Shown piece by piece: positions 16,867 through 27,586 of a DNA stretch of 64,000 nt. Numbering within the stretch: position 1 is the stretch's first letter; the number at the start of each line of letters is the position of its first letter. The stretch is from JADLBR01 sp020847615. GTDB taxonomy: Bacteria; Verrucomicrobiota; Verrucomicrobiia; JADLBR01. The stretch is taken from assembly GCA_026646655.1 (NCBI GenBank), contig JAPKHT010000002.1, forward strand, positions 62,001 to 126,000, given 5' to 3'. Below the pieces are notes generated by a model. It saw only the letters and a program-made list of their open reading frames with translations, did not search any database and was not told the DNA's origin. The translations under genes were made by a program, and so were the position numbers.

Positions 16867-19143
16867 GTGCAGGCATTGGGCATTATGAGTGGGTATCGCG
16901 CGGCGATCGTGCTGGCCGCCCTTTTCGTCGGAACCTGGGGGGGCACGGAGGCCCGCGCGCAAGCGGGCGCCCCTGGCAAGGAAGATGATGTCGCCCGCCT
17001 GACCGCACGACTGCTTGAGAAGAACCACTTTCTCCAGCAGAACATCGACGACGAGGTGTCACGGCGCCTCCTGGTGCGATACACGGACACGCTGGACTAC
17101 TTTCATATCCTCTTCACCCAGGAGGACATGGCGGAGTTCGAGCGCTTCGCCACAACCCTGGATGATGCCCTGAATGCGGGGGACACGGGCCCGGCCTTCC
17201 AGATCTATGCGCGCATGCTCCAGCGCGAGGGAGAACGCCTCGAATACGTCCGTCAGCTGCTGGCATCCCCCGAACAGTTCGATTTCGAGAAGGACGAGCG
17301 CTTCGCGCCGGATCGCCACAAGTTGCCGCGGCCCAAGGACTTGGCTGAGGCGAAGGAACTTTGGAGACTGCGGCTGAAGTTTGATGTCCTTCAGGAGAAA
17401 CTGGGAGAAAAGAAGAAGAAGCCGGATCTCAAGCAGGTGGCGGACCTGCTGGTGCGGCGCTACGAGCGCAGCTATCGGTACGACAAGGAGCGTAGCCCGG
17501 GCGAGATCACGGCGACTTTTTTGACCTCGCTCGCTCACGTGTATGACCCCCATTCCGATTACATGTCCAGCGAGGAGCTGGAAAATTTCGCGATCAACAT
17601 GCAGCTGAAGCTGTTTGGGATCGGGGCGGTGCTTTCGTCCGAGGACGGGTACTGCACGATCAAGAAGTTGATCCCCGGGGGCCCCGCCGAGCGCAGCAAG
17701 CAGGTTCGGAACAACGACCGGATCGTGAGGGTGGGGCAGGGCGACGGCGAGCCCGTGGACGTGGTTGAGATGAACCTGAACAAGGTCGTCGAGATGATCC
17801 GCGGGCCCAAGGGAACCGAGGTGCGGCTGACGATTTTGCCTGAGGATTCATCCGACGGAGAGCGCAAGGAGGTGACGCTCATCCGGGACGAGATCAAGCT
17901 GGAGGACCAGCGCGCGAGCGCCAAGGTCATCGAGTTCCCGGGCGAGGATGGGATGGCGCACCGCGTCGCCCTGATCGATCTGCCCTCGTTCTATTCGCCG
18001 ATGGACGTGGGCGAGAACGGGGGCGCCGGCGAGAGCACTACGGCGGATGTGGCCCGATTGCTCGGGAAGCTGCAATCGGAAGGCGTCGAGGGCGTGGTGC
18101 TCGACCTGCGGCGAAACGGGGGGGGATCGCTCGAGGAGGCCATCAATCTCACGGGGCTATTCATTCCCGAGGGCCCCGTGGTGCAGGTGTGCGACGCCCG
18201 AGGCCGAAGGACCACGCACGCCGACGAGGATGGCGAGGTGACCTACCCGGGGCCGCTGGTGGTCCTCATCAGCCGCTTCAGCGCCTCCGCGGCCGAGATC
18301 CTCGCGGGGGCACTCCAGGACTACGGGCGCGCGATCCTCGTGGGCGACTCTGCGACCCACGGGAAGGGGACGGTACAGTCGCTGATCGAGCTGGGTCCCC
18401 TGATGCGGCGGGCGATCCAGTTCTGGACGCGCCCGCTCCCATCGCAGCCCGGCGCCCTCAAGCTCACCGTCCAGAAATTCTACCGGGCCAGCGGCTCGTC
18501 CACCCAGTTGAACGGAGTCCACCCCGACATCGTCCTTCCCTCGATCACGGATTTCGCCGAATTCGGCGAGGCCGCCCTCGAGAATCCGCTGCCATGGGAT
18601 GAGATCAGCCCCGCGCCGTATTCGCCCGTGGCGTCGACGGGGGCGATCGTGCCGGTGCTCCGCGCGAAATCTGATGCGCGCGTCGGCGCGGATCCCGAAT
18701 TCGAGTATATCCGCAATGACATCGCCAAACGGAAGAAGCGCCTCGAGGAGAAGAGCGTTTCGTTGAGCGAGTCTGTCCAGCGAAAGGAACGGGACGAGAT
18801 CGACAGGGAACTCAAAGAGCGCAAGAAGCAGCGCGCGGCGAGATCGGCGGAGGCGGGGAGAGAGGTCGTCAGGCTCCTGCCCATGACCAAGATCGATGCG
18901 CCCGGATTGCCCGAGCCAGAGGTCCGCAACGAGGCCGAGGAGGAGACCCCGACCAGCGCGATCGACGAAGATCCCGACGAGATGGCCGATGGGAAGGGGC
19001 CCCTCCTGGATCCGGCGGCACGCGAATCGCTCTATGTCCTGCGAGACCTGATCGGGTTGCGTGCGGTGGCCCAGCACAAGGAATCGATCGCCGCGGCCGC
19101 GCGCCAAGCCGAGGGGACCATGCCCCCCGCGCAGCAGCGCTGA
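16867..19143 (+). CDS. S41-family carboxy-terminal processing protease (Prc/Tsp-like)
   Basis: A 758-residue periplasmic protease. GTG 16867 was chosen because AAAGGA lies 4 bp upstream; it leads into a signal peptide ending near ARAQA. After an N-terminal helical region (DTLDYFHILFTQEDMAEFERF, a Tsp feature) comes a PDZ domain (about residues 230-320) and the S41 catalytic domain, with Ser474 in SRFSASAAEI and Lys500 in HGKGTVQS (spacing one residue longer than in E. coli Prc). A charged C-terminal region of about 200 residues (KKRLEEKSVSLSESVQRKE ...) is longer than usual and likely coiled coil. Such proteases trim or destroy periplasmic proteins; here the gene follows an ECF sigma / anti-sigma set and may belong to that stress circuit. 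Confidence 0.9.
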   Translation: MQALGIMSGYRAAIVLAALFVGTWGGTEARAQAGAPGKEDDVARLTARLLEKNHFLQQNIDDEVSRRLLVRYTDTLDYFHILFTQEDMAEFERFATTLDDALNAGDTGPAFQIYARMLQREGERLEYVRQLLASPEQFDFEKDERFAPDRHKLPRPKDLAEAKELWRLRLKFDVLQEKLGEKKKKPDLKQVADLLVRRYERSYRYDKERSPGEITATFLTSLAHVYDPHSDYMSSEELENFAINMQLKLFGIGAVLSSEDGYCTIKKLIPGGPAERSKQVRNNDRIVRVGQGDGEPVDVVEMNLNKVVEMIRGPKGTEVRLTILPEDSSDGERKEVTLIRDEIKLEDQRASAKVIEFPGEDGMAHRVALIDLPSFYSPMDVGENGGAGESTTADVARLLGKLQSEGVEGVVLDLRRNGGGSLEEAINLTGLFIPEGPVVQVCDARGRRTTHADEDGEVTYPGPLVVLISRFSASAAEILAGALQDYGRAILVGDSATHGKGTVQSLIELGPLMRRAIQFWTRPLPSQPGALKLTVQKFYRASGSSTQLNGVHPDIVLPSITDFAEFGEAALENPLPWDEISPAPYSPVASTGAIVPVLRAKSDARVGADPEFEYIRNDIAKRKKRLEEKSVSLSESVQRKERDEIDRELKERKKQRAARSAEAGREVVRLLPMTKIDAPGLPEPEVRNEAEEETPTSAIDEDPDEMADGKGPLLDPAARESLYVLRDLIGLRAVAQHKESIAAAARQAEGTMPPAQQR

Positions 19144-19224
19144 CTCGGAAATTGCCGCATCGCTTCCCGTAGCCGAACGCGTAAGCGTTTGGCCGCCAAG
19201 GCCTCAAGGCCTCGGCTACATTTT
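19144..19224 (+). repeat. dispersed extragenic two-hairpin repeat, family A, copy 1
   Basis: It starts directly after the S41 protease stop codon. The core CCCGTAGCCGAACGC..GCGTTTGGCCGCC forms one hairpin, and a second arm, GGCCTCAAGGCCTCGGCTACATTTT, follows. Closely matching copies lie after metH, ribBA and (reverse strand) shc. It may act as a terminator-like or mRNA-stabilising element. Confidence 0.75.
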
Positions 19225-19236
19225 GCCGCCATCGGT

Positions 19237-19296
19237 CGGCACCACGAGCCCAGGGCCGTGGGAATGCTCGTAGTGGTGCCTTTAGGGGCACTCCGT
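19237..19296. repeat. dispersed palindromic repeat, family B, copy 1
   Basis: CACCACGAGCCC ... CTCGTAGTGGTGCC followed by TGCCTTTAGGGGCACTCCG. The same order of elements appears at 61201-61284 and, reversed, at 33610-33690. It lies between two convergent genes (S41 protease and fabF). Confidence 0.65.
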
Positions 19297-19321
19297 CGCC
19301 GATTCCGCCGCGCGAGGCGCG

Positions 19322-20569
19322 TCAGATCCGCTTCAGCACTAGGCAGGAGTTGTGCCCGCCGAATCCGAAGGAATTGCTGAGGGCGACATCGACCCGCGCC
19401 TGCCTCGCCACGTTGGGGACGTAATCCAGATCGCACTGGGGATCGGGATCGGCGAGGTTGATCGTGGGGTGGATGACCCCGGTCTCGATGGTCTTGACGC
19501 AAGCGATCGCCTCCACGGCGCCGGCGGCGCCCAGCAGGTGACCGATCATGGACTTGCTCGACGACACAGCGACGCCCTTGGCGCGCTCCCCGAAAACACG
19601 CTTGATGGCAAGGGTCTCACAGATGTCGCCCAGCGGCGTCGATGTGCCATGCGCGTTGATGTAGCCAACCTCGTCGAGATTGACTGCGGCTCGCTTCAGC
19701 GCGCTGGCCATGGCCTTGGCGGCACCGGCGCCCTCGGGATCCGGGGCTGACAGGTGGTAGGCATCCGCGCTCAAGCCGTAGCCGGCCAATTCGCAGTAGA
19801 TCTTGGCGCCGCGCTTCTTCGCGTGCTCCAGCGTCTCGATGACCACCATGCCGGCGCCTTCGCCCATCAGGAAGCCGTCGCGCCCCTTGTCCCAGGGCCG
19901 GGAGGCCGCCTGGGGATCATCGTTGCGGAAACTCACGGCGCGCATGGCGGCAAAACCGCCAATGCCCATGGGGCAAATGGCCGCCTCGCTACCGCCGGCG
20001 ACGATGACATCGGCGTCCCCGTCGCGAATGATCCGCCAGCCCTCGCCTATGCACTGCGCGGAGGTGGCGCAGGCCGTCACCACGGCCAGATTTGGCCCGC
20101 GGAACCCGTGCTCCATCCCCACGATACCCGAGGCGATATTGCTGATAAGCATCGGGATCAGGAAGGGGGACAGGCGACCCGGCCCTTTCTCGAGATAGAT
20201 GCTGTGCTGTGTCTCGAGTGTGATCAGACCCCCGATGCCCGAGCCGATCATGACCCCGATCCGGTCCAGATCCAGTCCGGTGGGATCGGCGAGCGCCGCA
20301 TCCGCGACGGCCTGTTTCGCGGCCGCGACGGCGAGTTGCGTGTAGCGATCGGCCCGCCTGGCATCCTTGGGATTCTTGAAGCCCGAGGCGGGCTCGAACC
20401 CCTTCACCTCCGCGGCGATCCGGCAGTCGAACGCGGACGCGTCAAAGCCTGTTATGGGACCGGCGCCGCTGCGCCCCGCCACCAGGGCGTCCCAATAGCT
20501 ATTCACATCGTTGCCCACGGGGGTGATGGCACCCAGCCCCGTGACGACTACCCGCCTGTCAGAGCTCAT
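19322..20569 (-). CDS. fabF: 3-oxoacyl-[acyl-carrier-protein] synthase II
   Basis: Condensing enzyme of fatty-acid elongation, 415 residues, normal length. Its catalytic triad is intact: the nucleophile Cys in AVVTACATSAQ, His in NAHGTSTPLGD and His in SKSMIGHLLGAAGA. The N-terminus is RVVVTGLGAITPVGNDVNSY and the C-terminus SNSFGFGGHNSCLVLKR. ATG 20569 was chosen over an upstream in-frame start because it begins directly at the family N-terminus. It is the last gene of fabD-fabG-acpP-fabF, 66 bp after acpP. Confidence 0.96.
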   Translation of the reverse strand: MSSDRRVVVTGLGAITPVGNDVNSYWDALVAGRSGAGPITGFDASAFDCRIAAEVKGFEPASGFKNPKDARRADRYTQLAVAAAKQAVADAALADPTGLDLDRIGVMIGSGIGGLITLETQHSIYLEKGPGRLSPFLIPMLISNIASGIVGMEHGFRGPNLAVVTACATSAQCIGEGWRIIRDGDADVIVAGGSEAAICPMGIGGFAAMRAVSFRNDDPQAASRPWDKGRDGFLMGEGAGMVVIETLEHAKKRGAKIYCELAGYGLSADAYHLSAPDPEGAGAAKAMASALKRAAVNLDEVGYINAHGTSTPLGDICETLAIKRVFGERAKGVAVSSSKSMIGHLLGAAGAVEAIACVKTIETGVIHPTINLADPDPQCDLDYVPNVARQARVDVALSNSFGFGGHNSCLVLKRI

Positions 20570-20635
20570 GGAAGCGATGCATTGCGTCGGCCGGGGCGCA
20601 GGACGCACCCGCAGACCCCGGCCCACGCGAAATGC

Positions 20636-20881
20636 TTACTTGTCGGCCTTGTCCTTGAGGTATTCGATGACCGTGCCGACGGTCTGGAGCTTCTCGGCGT
20701 CCTCGTCCGGAACTTCGACGCCGAACTCCTCCTCGAACGCCATGACCAGCTCGACGGTGTCGAGCGAGTCGGCGCCAAGATCCTCGATGAACCGCGCCTC
20801 TGTCGTCACTTGCTCGGCATTGACGCCCAGCTGCTCCACGATGATCTCCCTGACCCTCTCCTCGAGTGTTTTGTCCGCCAT
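20636..20881 (-). CDS. acpP: acyl carrier protein
   Basis: An 81-residue acidic carrier. The phosphopantetheine attachment serine is in LGADSLDTVELVMAFEEEF. A perfect AAAGGAGG lies 7 bp before the ATG, suggesting high expression as usual for AcpP. It is flanked by fabG upstream and fabF downstream on the same strand. Confidence 0.97.
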   Translation of the reverse strand: MADKTLEERVREIIVEQLGVNAEQVTTEARFIEDLGADSLDTVELVMAFEEEFGVEVPDEDAEKLQTVGTVIEYLKDKADK

Positions 20882-20976
20882 TGATGTCCTCCTTTGAATG
20901 TAGTGCGCGTTAATTGCGTGGTTCCCGGTGTTTTGGCAATCAATTTCTCACAGCTTCCGGAATCCGGTGCAGGACC

Positions 20977-21714
20977 CTACATGACCATGCCGCCGTCGAC
21001 TGTCAAGACCTGCCCGGTGATATACCTCCCGGACTCTGCCACGAGAAACAGGACCGCCTGGGCGATGTCCTCGGGATCCCCGAATCGGCCCAGGGGGATG
21101 ACGCCCAGCAGGCGGGACCGCTGCTCCTCGTTGAGGGCCGCGGTCATGTCGGTGGTGATGAAGCCGGGCGCGATCGCGTTGCAGGTCACGCCCCGCCCGG
21201 CGACCTCCTTCGCAACGGCCTTCGTGAACCCGATCAGGCCCGCCTTGGATGCGGCGTAATTGGCCTGGCCCGCGTTGCCAATCAGGCCCACCACCGACGA
21301 GATGTTCACGATCCGCCCCGAGCGCTGCTTGATCATGCCGCGAACGGCCGGCCGGGTGAAATTGAAGGCCCCCTTGAGGTTCGTGGTCAGGACGGCGTCC
21401 CAATCGGCATCGCCCATGCGCATGATGAGGCCATCGCGGGTCACCCCGGCATTGTTGACGAGTATGTCGATGCGCCCGAACTCCTTGAGCACCGCGCCCA
21501 CGGCGGATTCGGCGGCCGCGCCGTCGGCGACATCGACGGCGAGCGCCAGGGAACGCGCCCCCAGTGCGGCCACCTGTTCGGCGCTTCGCCTGGCGTTGGC
21601 CTCGGTCCGGCTGACGCATGCCACGGCGGCGCCCTGGGAGGCGAGCCGCGTGGCGATGGCGGCGCCGATGCCGCGCCCGGCCCCTGTCACGATCGCAATC
21701 TTGTCCTTGAGCAT
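20977..21714 (-). CDS. fabG: 3-oxoacyl-[acyl-carrier-protein] reductase
   Basis: An NADPH-dependent short-chain dehydrogenase of 245 residues. TGxGxxxGxG appears as VTGAGRGIGAAIA, NNAG as ILVNNAGVTRDGLIMRM, the catalytic serine in NISSVVGLIGNAGQ and YxxxK in ANYAASKAG. The FabG C-terminus (RFGDPEDIAQAVLFLVAESGRYITGQ) is typical. Start at 21714 (MLKDKIAIVTGAG), 16 bp after the fabD stop. It reduces beta-ketoacyl-ACP in the elongation cycle. Confidence 0.96.
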   Translation of the reverse strand: MLKDKIAIVTGAGRGIGAAIATRLASQGAAVACVSRTEANARRSAEQVAALGARSLALAVDVADGAAAESAVGAVLKEFGRIDILVNNAGVTRDGLIMRMGDADWDAVLTTNLKGAFNFTRPAVRGMIKQRSGRIVNISSVVGLIGNAGQANYAASKAGLIGFTKAVAKEVAGRGVTCNAIAPGFITTDMTAALNEEQRSRLLGVIPLGRFGDPEDIAQAVLFLVAESGRYITGQVLTVDGGMVM

Positions 21715-21730
21715 GGCGGGATACCCGGGT

Positions 21731-22669
21731 TCAGGACAGCCCCTCGGCGGCGGCAAATTCCAGGGCCTTCTCGAGCGAGGGCACGTCGCTGACGCTGGCC
21801 ACCCGCGTGTCTGCGTCGATGCGCTTGGCCAGGCCCGCGAGCACCTCGCCCGGGCCAAACTCGATGAAATGCCTCACGCCCTGCGCGATCAGCCAGCGGA
21901 TGCTCTCCTCCCAGCGGACGGTGCCCGTCACCTGCCTGAGAAGGAGGTCGCGGATCTCGTCCGGGGTCGCCCCGGGCAGGGCGGAGAAATTCGCCACCAC
22001 GGGACAGCGGGGCATCTGGACGGGGGCGTCCTTGAGCGCTGCCTCCAGAGTGACCCGCGCCGGCTCCATCAGGCGGGAATGATAGGCCCCGGCCACCTTG
22101 AGCGGTATGGCGCGTTTGATCCCCTCCTTCTTGGCGGCATCGGGGACTTTCTCCAGCCGTTCCAGAAGGCCCGAAAGAACGACTTGCCCCGGGCAATTCA
22201 GGTTTGCGATGTCGACGTCCACCTCGGCCGCGATGGCCTGGGCCTTCTCGGGCGTGGCGCCGATCAATGAGAGCATGCCGCCGGGGCTCGCATCGCAGGC
22301 CTCCTGCATGGCCGCGCCGCGCGTCGCCACCAGCCTGAGCCCGTCCTCGAGCGAGAAGGTGCCGGCCGCCGCGTGCGCCGTGAATTCCCCCAGCGACAGA
22401 CCGGCCACGAAGTCCGGCTCGATCGGGCGCTTGTCCGCGAAGGCGGCCAGGCCGGCCAGCCCGTGCACGTACAGGGCGGGTTGGCAGTGGCGCGTTTCCG
22501 TGAGCTTGGTCTCGGGGCCGGCAAAGCACAGCTCCGAGAGCGAATACCCGAGCGCCCGGTCGGCGTCGCGGTACACCTTCTCGCTGGCGGGCAACTGGAT
22601 CAGATCGGCGCCCATGCCGACGTGCTGGGCACCCTGACCGGAGAAAAGGAAAGCGACCTTGGGTTTCAT
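21731..22669 (-). CDS. fabD: malonyl CoA-acyl carrier protein transacylase
   Basis: A 312-residue transacylase, loading malonyl onto ACP. N-terminus VAFLFSGQGAQHVGMGADL; nucleophile Ser in GLSLGEFTAH; catalytic His in VAGAYHSRLM; substrate Arg region in CDASPGGMLSLIG. It is the first gene of the fab operon on the minus strand, with the promoter presumably in 22670-22816, which is shared with the divergent gene at 22817. fabH and plsX, which often accompany this set, are not here. Confidence 0.96.
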   Translation of the reverse strand: MKPKVAFLFSGQGAQHVGMGADLIQLPASEKVYRDADRALGYSLSELCFAGPETKLTETRHCQPALYVHGLAGLAAFADKRPIEPDFVAGLSLGEFTAHAAAGTFSLEDGLRLVATRGAAMQEACDASPGGMLSLIGATPEKAQAIAAEVDVDIANLNCPGQVVLSGLLERLEKVPDAAKKEGIKRAIPLKVAGAYHSRLMEPARVTLEAALKDAPVQMPRCPVVANFSALPGATPDEIRDLLLRQVTGTVRWEESIRWLIAQGVRHFIEFGPGEVLAGLAKRIDADTRVASVSDVPSLEKALEFAAAEGLS

Positions 22670-22816
22670 GCGATGGGTTTTGCGCGGACGCGATCCGGTG
22701 TCATTTGACGAGTGACAATGGTTAACCCGGGGAGCTTTTTCAAGCGTTTTCGGCGCAGTTCTCTATTGCGAGCCCGGCCCCATCTGCCGTAGACAGGGTC
22801 CCGCGAAATTGTCGCC

Positions 22817-23401
22817 ATGATCGAGAGGGATTGGAACATTCAGCCCCCCACCGGGAAGTGCGCAGTCACCGGACGCCCGTTCCGGGACGAGGAGGTCTAC
22901 TACGCGATCCTCGTCGAGACACCCGAGGGCCTAGCGCGCCAGGACTTCTCCGCCGAGGCCTGGGCGGAGCGCCCCCCCCAACCCCGCCCGGTGTCGTTCT
23001 GGAGAAGCGAGTTCAAGGTCGTCCCGCCAGAGCCCGAACGGACCATAGCGCAGGACGACGCCGAGTCCCTCCTTCGCCGCATGATCGAGGAGGGGGACGC
23101 CGCCACGGAAAACGCGCGCTACATCCTGGCCGTGATGCTCGAGCGGAAAAAGAAATTCTATCACCGCGACACCGTGCAACACGAGGGCCGCCCCTGCCTC
23201 GTCTACGAGCACAAGGACACCGGCGAGACTTTCCTGATCATCGACCCCAGGCTCCGACTCTCGGAACTCCACCTCGTCCAGACGGAGGTCGCCGACCTCC
23301 TGCGCCCGCGGCGCGAGGAGCAGCCGCCGGGCGGCGGGGCCGACCCCGCCCCGGGCCCGGATGAGCCGCCGGCGGAGGCCGGCGGGCAGGGGACGGGATG
23401 A
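22817..23401 (+). CDS. conserved protein of unknown function with an N-terminal Cys-x-x-Thr-Gly motif
   Basis: A 194-residue soluble protein. It begins WNIQPPTGKCAVTGRPFRDEEVYYAIL and continues with ARQDFSAEAWAERP, a pattern I associate with uncharacterised planctomycete/verrucomicrobial proteins in which two short Cys motifs form a zinc-ribbon-like knuckle; here only the first Cys remains. The middle has SEFKVVPPEPERTIAQDDAE and a long helix with RRMIEEGDAATENARYILAVMLERKKKF. The C-terminus is low-complexity Pro/Glu/Gly. It lies directly upstream of lepA on the same strand. Function unknown. Confidence 0.6.
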   Translation: MIERDWNIQPPTGKCAVTGRPFRDEEVYYAILVETPEGLARQDFSAEAWAERPPQPRPVSFWRSEFKVVPPEPERTIAQDDAESLLRRMIEEGDAATENARYILAVMLERKKKFYHRDTVQHEGRPCLVYEHKDTGETFLIIDPRLRLSELHLVQTEVADLLRPRREEQPPGGGADPAPGPDEPPAEAGGQGTG

Positions 23402-23474
23402 TGCCGATGCCCCGTTTTTGGGCGTTGAACTGGCCCCGGCCCGCGCCATAGTGCCCGGTCACACGAATCTCGAC

Positions 23475-25271
<1,797 letters not shown>

Positions 25272-25273
25272 TT

Positions 25274-26443
25274 ATGTTCTCGCGCAAGAAGACCCCGGCC
25301 CGCCGCCTGATCGAGGCATCAAAAGAACTAGCGAAGCTCCTGCGCCATGAGAAAGACCGCCTGAGCGCGGCGAATCTCGGGCGCCTGGAGGAGGGCATCG
25401 CGGAGTTGAAACGGGTGGCGGCGGGTCGCCCGACGGAGGAGGAGGCCTCGAGGCACATGGCCAGGGCCGAAAAGCTCTATGGGGAACTGGCGCCCCGCGT
25501 CCGGCACCCTTCGATCGCGGAGAATGTGGACGTGATCCTCGTGGCGGTGGTGGTCGCGCTCGGGATCCGCTCCTATTTTCTCCAGCCGTTCAAGATCCCC
25601 ACGAACTCGATGTTCCCGACCCTCCGCGGCGTCGTGGTCAGCAAACTGGAGTCCGAAAAGGACATCCCGAACCCGGTCCAGCGTGTCGCCGAGGCCATAT
25701 TCTGCGGGCGGGCCTATCTGGATTTCGAGCTTCCGGCCGGCGCCCAGGTGATGCCGCACCATTGCCAGTCCAAGGGCATCTTCTTCCTGAAGCGGCTCCA
25801 TCTGGTGTACGAGGCCGGCGGTGCATTCCAGACCAAGTCCCTCGCGACCGAGGCGACGTTTGACGATCTTGACCGGGGGGTGGGCCTGTTGGCCCGCAGC
25901 ATGGAGGAACGCGCCGCGCACGAGCGTTCGGCCCGCCGCATCCTCGCGCGCGTGGACACCGGCGACCACCTTTTCGTGAACAAGGTGGCCTACCATTTCT
26001 CCCGCCCCCAGCGCGGGGATTCGTTCGTCTTCCGCACTACGGGGCTGAAGACGTCCTACAACCTCGGGCGCGATCCGCGGGATGGCTCGCAGTATTACAT
26101 CAAGCGATGCGTCGGGACGCCCGGCGACGTGATGCGGGTCGATCCCCCCAGGCTCCTCATCGGGGGCCAGGAGGCGAAAGAGCCTGAGATGCGGCGCGTG
26201 TTCTCGGGCCAACCAGGATACAATGGCTACAGCAATCGGCCCGCCAACGGGCCACCGTTCCGGTTCCTCGGCACCCCGGAGGACACCTACGCGCTCCCGC
26301 CCGATGGATATTGGGCCATGGGCGACAATAGCTTCAATTCGCAGGACAGCCGGCAATGGGGCCACGTGCCGCTCGAAAACGTCGTCGGCAAGGCGCTCAT
26401 CATCTATTATCCGTTCAACCGGAAGTTTTGGTTGATCGAGTGA
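25274..26443 (+). CDS. lepB: signal peptidase I with a large internal insertion
   Basis: The type I signal peptidase, an inner-membrane Ser/Lys protease that removes Sec and Tat signal peptides, 389 residues. Serine 112 is in KIPTNSMFPTL and lysine 277 in YIKRCVGTPGD; the box GYWAMGDNSFNSQDSRQWG is complete. The Ser-to-Lys distance is about 165 residues, compared with about 55 in E. coli, so roughly 110 residues are inserted (about 120-235). The N-terminus has an 80-residue charged helical extension before the single membrane span (VILVAVVVALGIRSYFL). The start is ATG 25274, 2 bp after lepA; the stop codon overlaps the next gene (TGATG). Confidence 0.92.
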   Translation: MFSRKKTPARRLIEASKELAKLLRHEKDRLSAANLGRLEEGIAELKRVAAGRPTEEEASRHMARAEKLYGELAPRVRHPSIAENVDVILVAVVVALGIRSYFLQPFKIPTNSMFPTLRGVVVSKLESEKDIPNPVQRVAEAIFCGRAYLDFELPAGAQVMPHHCQSKGIFFLKRLHLVYEAGGAFQTKSLATEATFDDLDRGVGLLARSMEERAAHERSARRILARVDTGDHLFVNKVAYHFSRPQRGDSFVFRTTGLKTSYNLGRDPRDGSQYYIKRCVGTPGDVMRVDPPRLLIGGQEAKEPEMRRVFSGQPGYNGYSNRPANGPPFRFLGTPEDTYALPPDGYWAMGDNSFNSQDSRQWGHVPLENVVGKALIIYYPFNRKFWLIE

Positions 26444-27540
26444 TGCCGAACCTCACGACCGCCGCGGCGTCGCTCGCTATCCTGCTCATGGCGGGCATCG
26501 CGGTGATCGCCGAAACCCCGGAGGGCGGGGCAGGGGATCCCGCCGCCCTGCTCCAGGAGGGCCTGGCCTTCGCCGCAAAGAAAGGGGACGTCAACAATCT
26601 CGCCGAGGCGGCGCGCCGATTCCTTCGCGCCTGCGAGGCGGGCCACCCCGACGCGTCTCGTGCGCTCGCGGACGTCTGGGCAACCCTCGCACCGGATCTG
26701 CGCGTGCCGATGCTCGGGGTCTTTGCCGAGGAACGGCGCGGTTTCGGCGTGATGATACGCCTGTTCCCATGGGCGCCGGATGCCTGTGGCAAAACCCTCG
26801 CCGAGGCCATCGGACAGTTGGCCCCCCAGGCGGCCAAGGATGGCCCGGAACGGCGCCTCGCGCTCACGGCCTTCGGCGCCCAGGATCCCGCGGTCCAGTC
26901 CGCGGCACGCGCGGCCCTCACGGCTGCCATCGGAAACTCCGCGGTCGCCGAGGAACTGGCGAAGATCTATGGCGCCTCGGCCGAGGCGTTCGCCGAGTCG
27001 GTCGGACAGGTCGCCAACGCGGCGCGCCAGGGCAATCCTGCCGCCGCCGAGGCGCTGGCGATCGCCGGGCGCGATCCCGACCCGGAAGTCCGGACAAAGG
27101 CCGCCGAGTGGCTGGGCGCCAACGCGGGCACCGACGCGCACGCGCTGGCCGCCCTCCAATCGATGGCCGCCGACCCGGACCCCCACATCCGCCAATCCGC
27201 CGCGTTCGCGCTCCATGCGATCTCCTCCCGCCGACCAGAACTCTTGAAGCTGCTCTTGGAAGCCGCAAGGGACGCCGACCTCAACGTCCGACTGACCGCT
27301 GTCATTGGCCTGGCCGCCGACGTCATTCGCCGAAACGCCGCCGCCACCGACGCCCTGATCGCGGCGACCAAAGATGTTGATCCCACCGTCCGCGCGAAGG
27401 CCCTCGAAGGTCTCGGAAATTCCATCGCCTCCGGCAATGAGAAAGCACGGAGCTTCCTCAAAACCGCCGCCAATGGAAAAGACCCGGAGCTTGCCGCCAA
27501 AGCCCAAGCGTATTTGAAGAAATATCCGTTGCGTAAGTAG
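26443..27540 (+). CDS. exported HEAT-repeat protein
   Basis: A 365-residue protein overlapping lepB by one base. The signal peptide (LTTAAASLAILLMAGIAVIAETP) is followed by alpha-helical repeats. The clearest are HEAT-like units in the second half: DPDPEVRTKAAEWLGANAG, DPDPHIRQSAAFALHAIS, DADLNVRLTAVIGLAADV and DVDPTVRAKALEGLGNSI. Each has the D-P-(D/E)-x-x-V/I-R pattern. Such proteins act as protein-binding scaffolds; the partner is unknown. Coupling with lepB may reflect operon convenience only. Confidence 0.75.
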   Translation: MPNLTTAAASLAILLMAGIAVIAETPEGGAGDPAALLQEGLAFAAKKGDVNNLAEAARRFLRACEAGHPDASRALADVWATLAPDLRVPMLGVFAEERRGFGVMIRLFPWAPDACGKTLAEAIGQLAPQAAKDGPERRLALTAFGAQDPAVQSAARAALTAAIGNSAVAEELAKIYGASAEAFAESVGQVANAARQGNPAAAEALAIAGRDPDPEVRTKAAEWLGANAGTDAHALAALQSMAADPDPHIRQSAAFALHAISSRRPELLKLLLEAARDADLNVRLTAVIGLAADVIRRNAAATDALIAATKDVDPTVRAKALEGLGNSIASGNEKARSFLKTAANGKDPELAAKAQAYLKKYPLRK

Positions 27541-27555
27541 TTCATACCCAATGCA

Positions 27556-27586
27556 ACACATATTGTTAACTTTATATAATATGTGT
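27556..27586. promoter_or_regulatory. AT-rich inverted repeat between HEAT protein and peptide transporter
   Basis: ACACATATT (27556-27564) and AATATGTGT (27578-27586) are perfect 9-bp inverted repeats around a 13-base AT-rich centre, in an isolated island of low GC (27541-27600). It lies about 190 bp before the substrate-binding protein gene. It could be an operator, or a terminator for the HEAT gene, since it lies 15 bp after its stop codon. Confidence 0.45.

Noticed and set aside
22670..22816. Defined sigma-70 promoters between fabD and the 22817 gene
   Set aside because: Weak candidates such as TTGAAA with a poor -10 were seen on the minus strand, but none was convincing enough to list.
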